Positions 6,267 to 6,476 of a stretch of DNA of 6,476 bases are shown piece by piece. Location of the stretch: NCBI GenBank assembly GCA_021848555.1, contig JAJZUN010000168.1:1-6476 (forward strand), in the 5' to 3' direction. Every line of letters starts with the position of its first letter. Position 1 is the first letter of the stretch. The DNA is from Pseudomonadota bacterium (GTDB lineage Bacteria > Pseudomonadota > Gammaproteobacteria > Burkholderiales > SG8-39). Under the pieces are notes generated by a model. It had not been told where the DNA came from. It worked only from the letters and a program-made list of their open reading frames with translations, and did not search any database. A program made the translations under genes and the position numbers.

Positions 6267-6476
6267 ATGCTTGATCGACGCGCCCAAATTCTGCTCAAGA
6301 CCCTGGTAGAACGCTATATTGCCGAAGGCCAGCCGGTCGGCTCGCGCGCGCTGTCGCGCTATTCCGGCCTGGACCTGTCGCCGGCGACCATCCGCAACAT
6401 CATGTCGGACCTGGAGGAACTCGGGTTCATCTCCAGCCCGCACACCTCCGCCGGGCGCATCCCGACGCCGCGCGGC
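6267..6476 (+). CDS. hrcA: Heat-inducible transcription repressor HrcA (N-terminal part, cut by window end)
   Basis: HrcA represses chaperone genes by binding CIRCE operators and is kept active by GroEL. Seventy codons are present, beginning [20 protein letters not shown]. The N-terminal winged-helix DNA-binding region is clear: [14 protein letters not shown] at about 21-34, then the recognition helix [19 protein letters not shown] at 37-55 and the wing [11 protein letters not shown] at 57-67. The frame is open at the window edge, so the rest lies to the right. The ATG at 6267 gives the normal family N-terminus. There is no convincing Shine-Dalgarno sequence before it (GATAGAATACGAGC). It is the only plus-strand gene and diverges from nadK. 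I see no CIRCE element in the upstream region, so autoregulation is not supported here. Confidence 0.95.
   Translation, partial: MLDRRAQILLKTLVERYIAEGQPVGSRALSRYSGLDLSPATIRNIMSDLEELGFISSPHTSAGRIPTPRG

Noticed and set aside
1..6476. CRISPR array, transposase, integrase, toxin-antitoxin pair or riboswitch
   Set aside because: I found no regularly spaced repeats, no mobile-element or toxin-antitoxin protein motifs, and no conserved riboswitch core on either strand.

Overview
The window is GC-rich bacterial chromosome that looks betaproteobacterial. The evidence is the RecN and NAD kinase sequences, hrcA diverging from nadK-recN, a Bug/TctC-type receptor with its TctB and TctA partners, and -10 elements of the form GATAGAAT. 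I cannot name the genus. Apart from hrcA at the right edge, all genes are on the minus strand, so transcription runs from right to left.

Right part (about 3629-6476): hrcA, the heat-shock repressor gene, starts at 6267 on the plus strand and runs off the window after 70 codons. It diverges from nadK (NAD kinase) and recN (SMC-like DNA repair ATPase), which are 2 nt apart and form an operon. The 101-bp interval between the nadK and hrcA starts holds back-to-back promoter-like elements and a near-palindrome. If the hrcA -10 is real, its mRNA would be leaderless.

Middle (about 2959-3628): downstream of recN is a small single-pass membrane protein whose C-terminal part looks like a type II secretion or type IV pseudopilin but which lacks the class III leader. 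It is followed by a hairpin and then tRNA-Val(GAC) with an encoded CCA and a good promoter. The tRNA is flanked by two inverted, diverged copies of a short GC-rich repeat.

Left part (about 160-2958): a tripartite tricarboxylate transporter cluster in the order tctC-tctB-tctA. tctB and tctA, the membrane subunits, look intact. tctC, the periplasmic receptor, has lost its 5' third, including the signal peptide, and the break lies next to the 3' end of tRNA-Val. This suggests that a rearrangement at the tRNA removed the receptor N-terminus and the native promoter, leaving tctBA to be read from upstream transcription, if at all, and to rely on a receptor encoded elsewhere. The first 159 bases hold no gene I can recognise.

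I see no wholly new system. The best leads are the tRNA-abutting receptor remnant, the possible leaderless hrcA with its divergent control region, and the unannotated pseudopilin-like gene behind recN.
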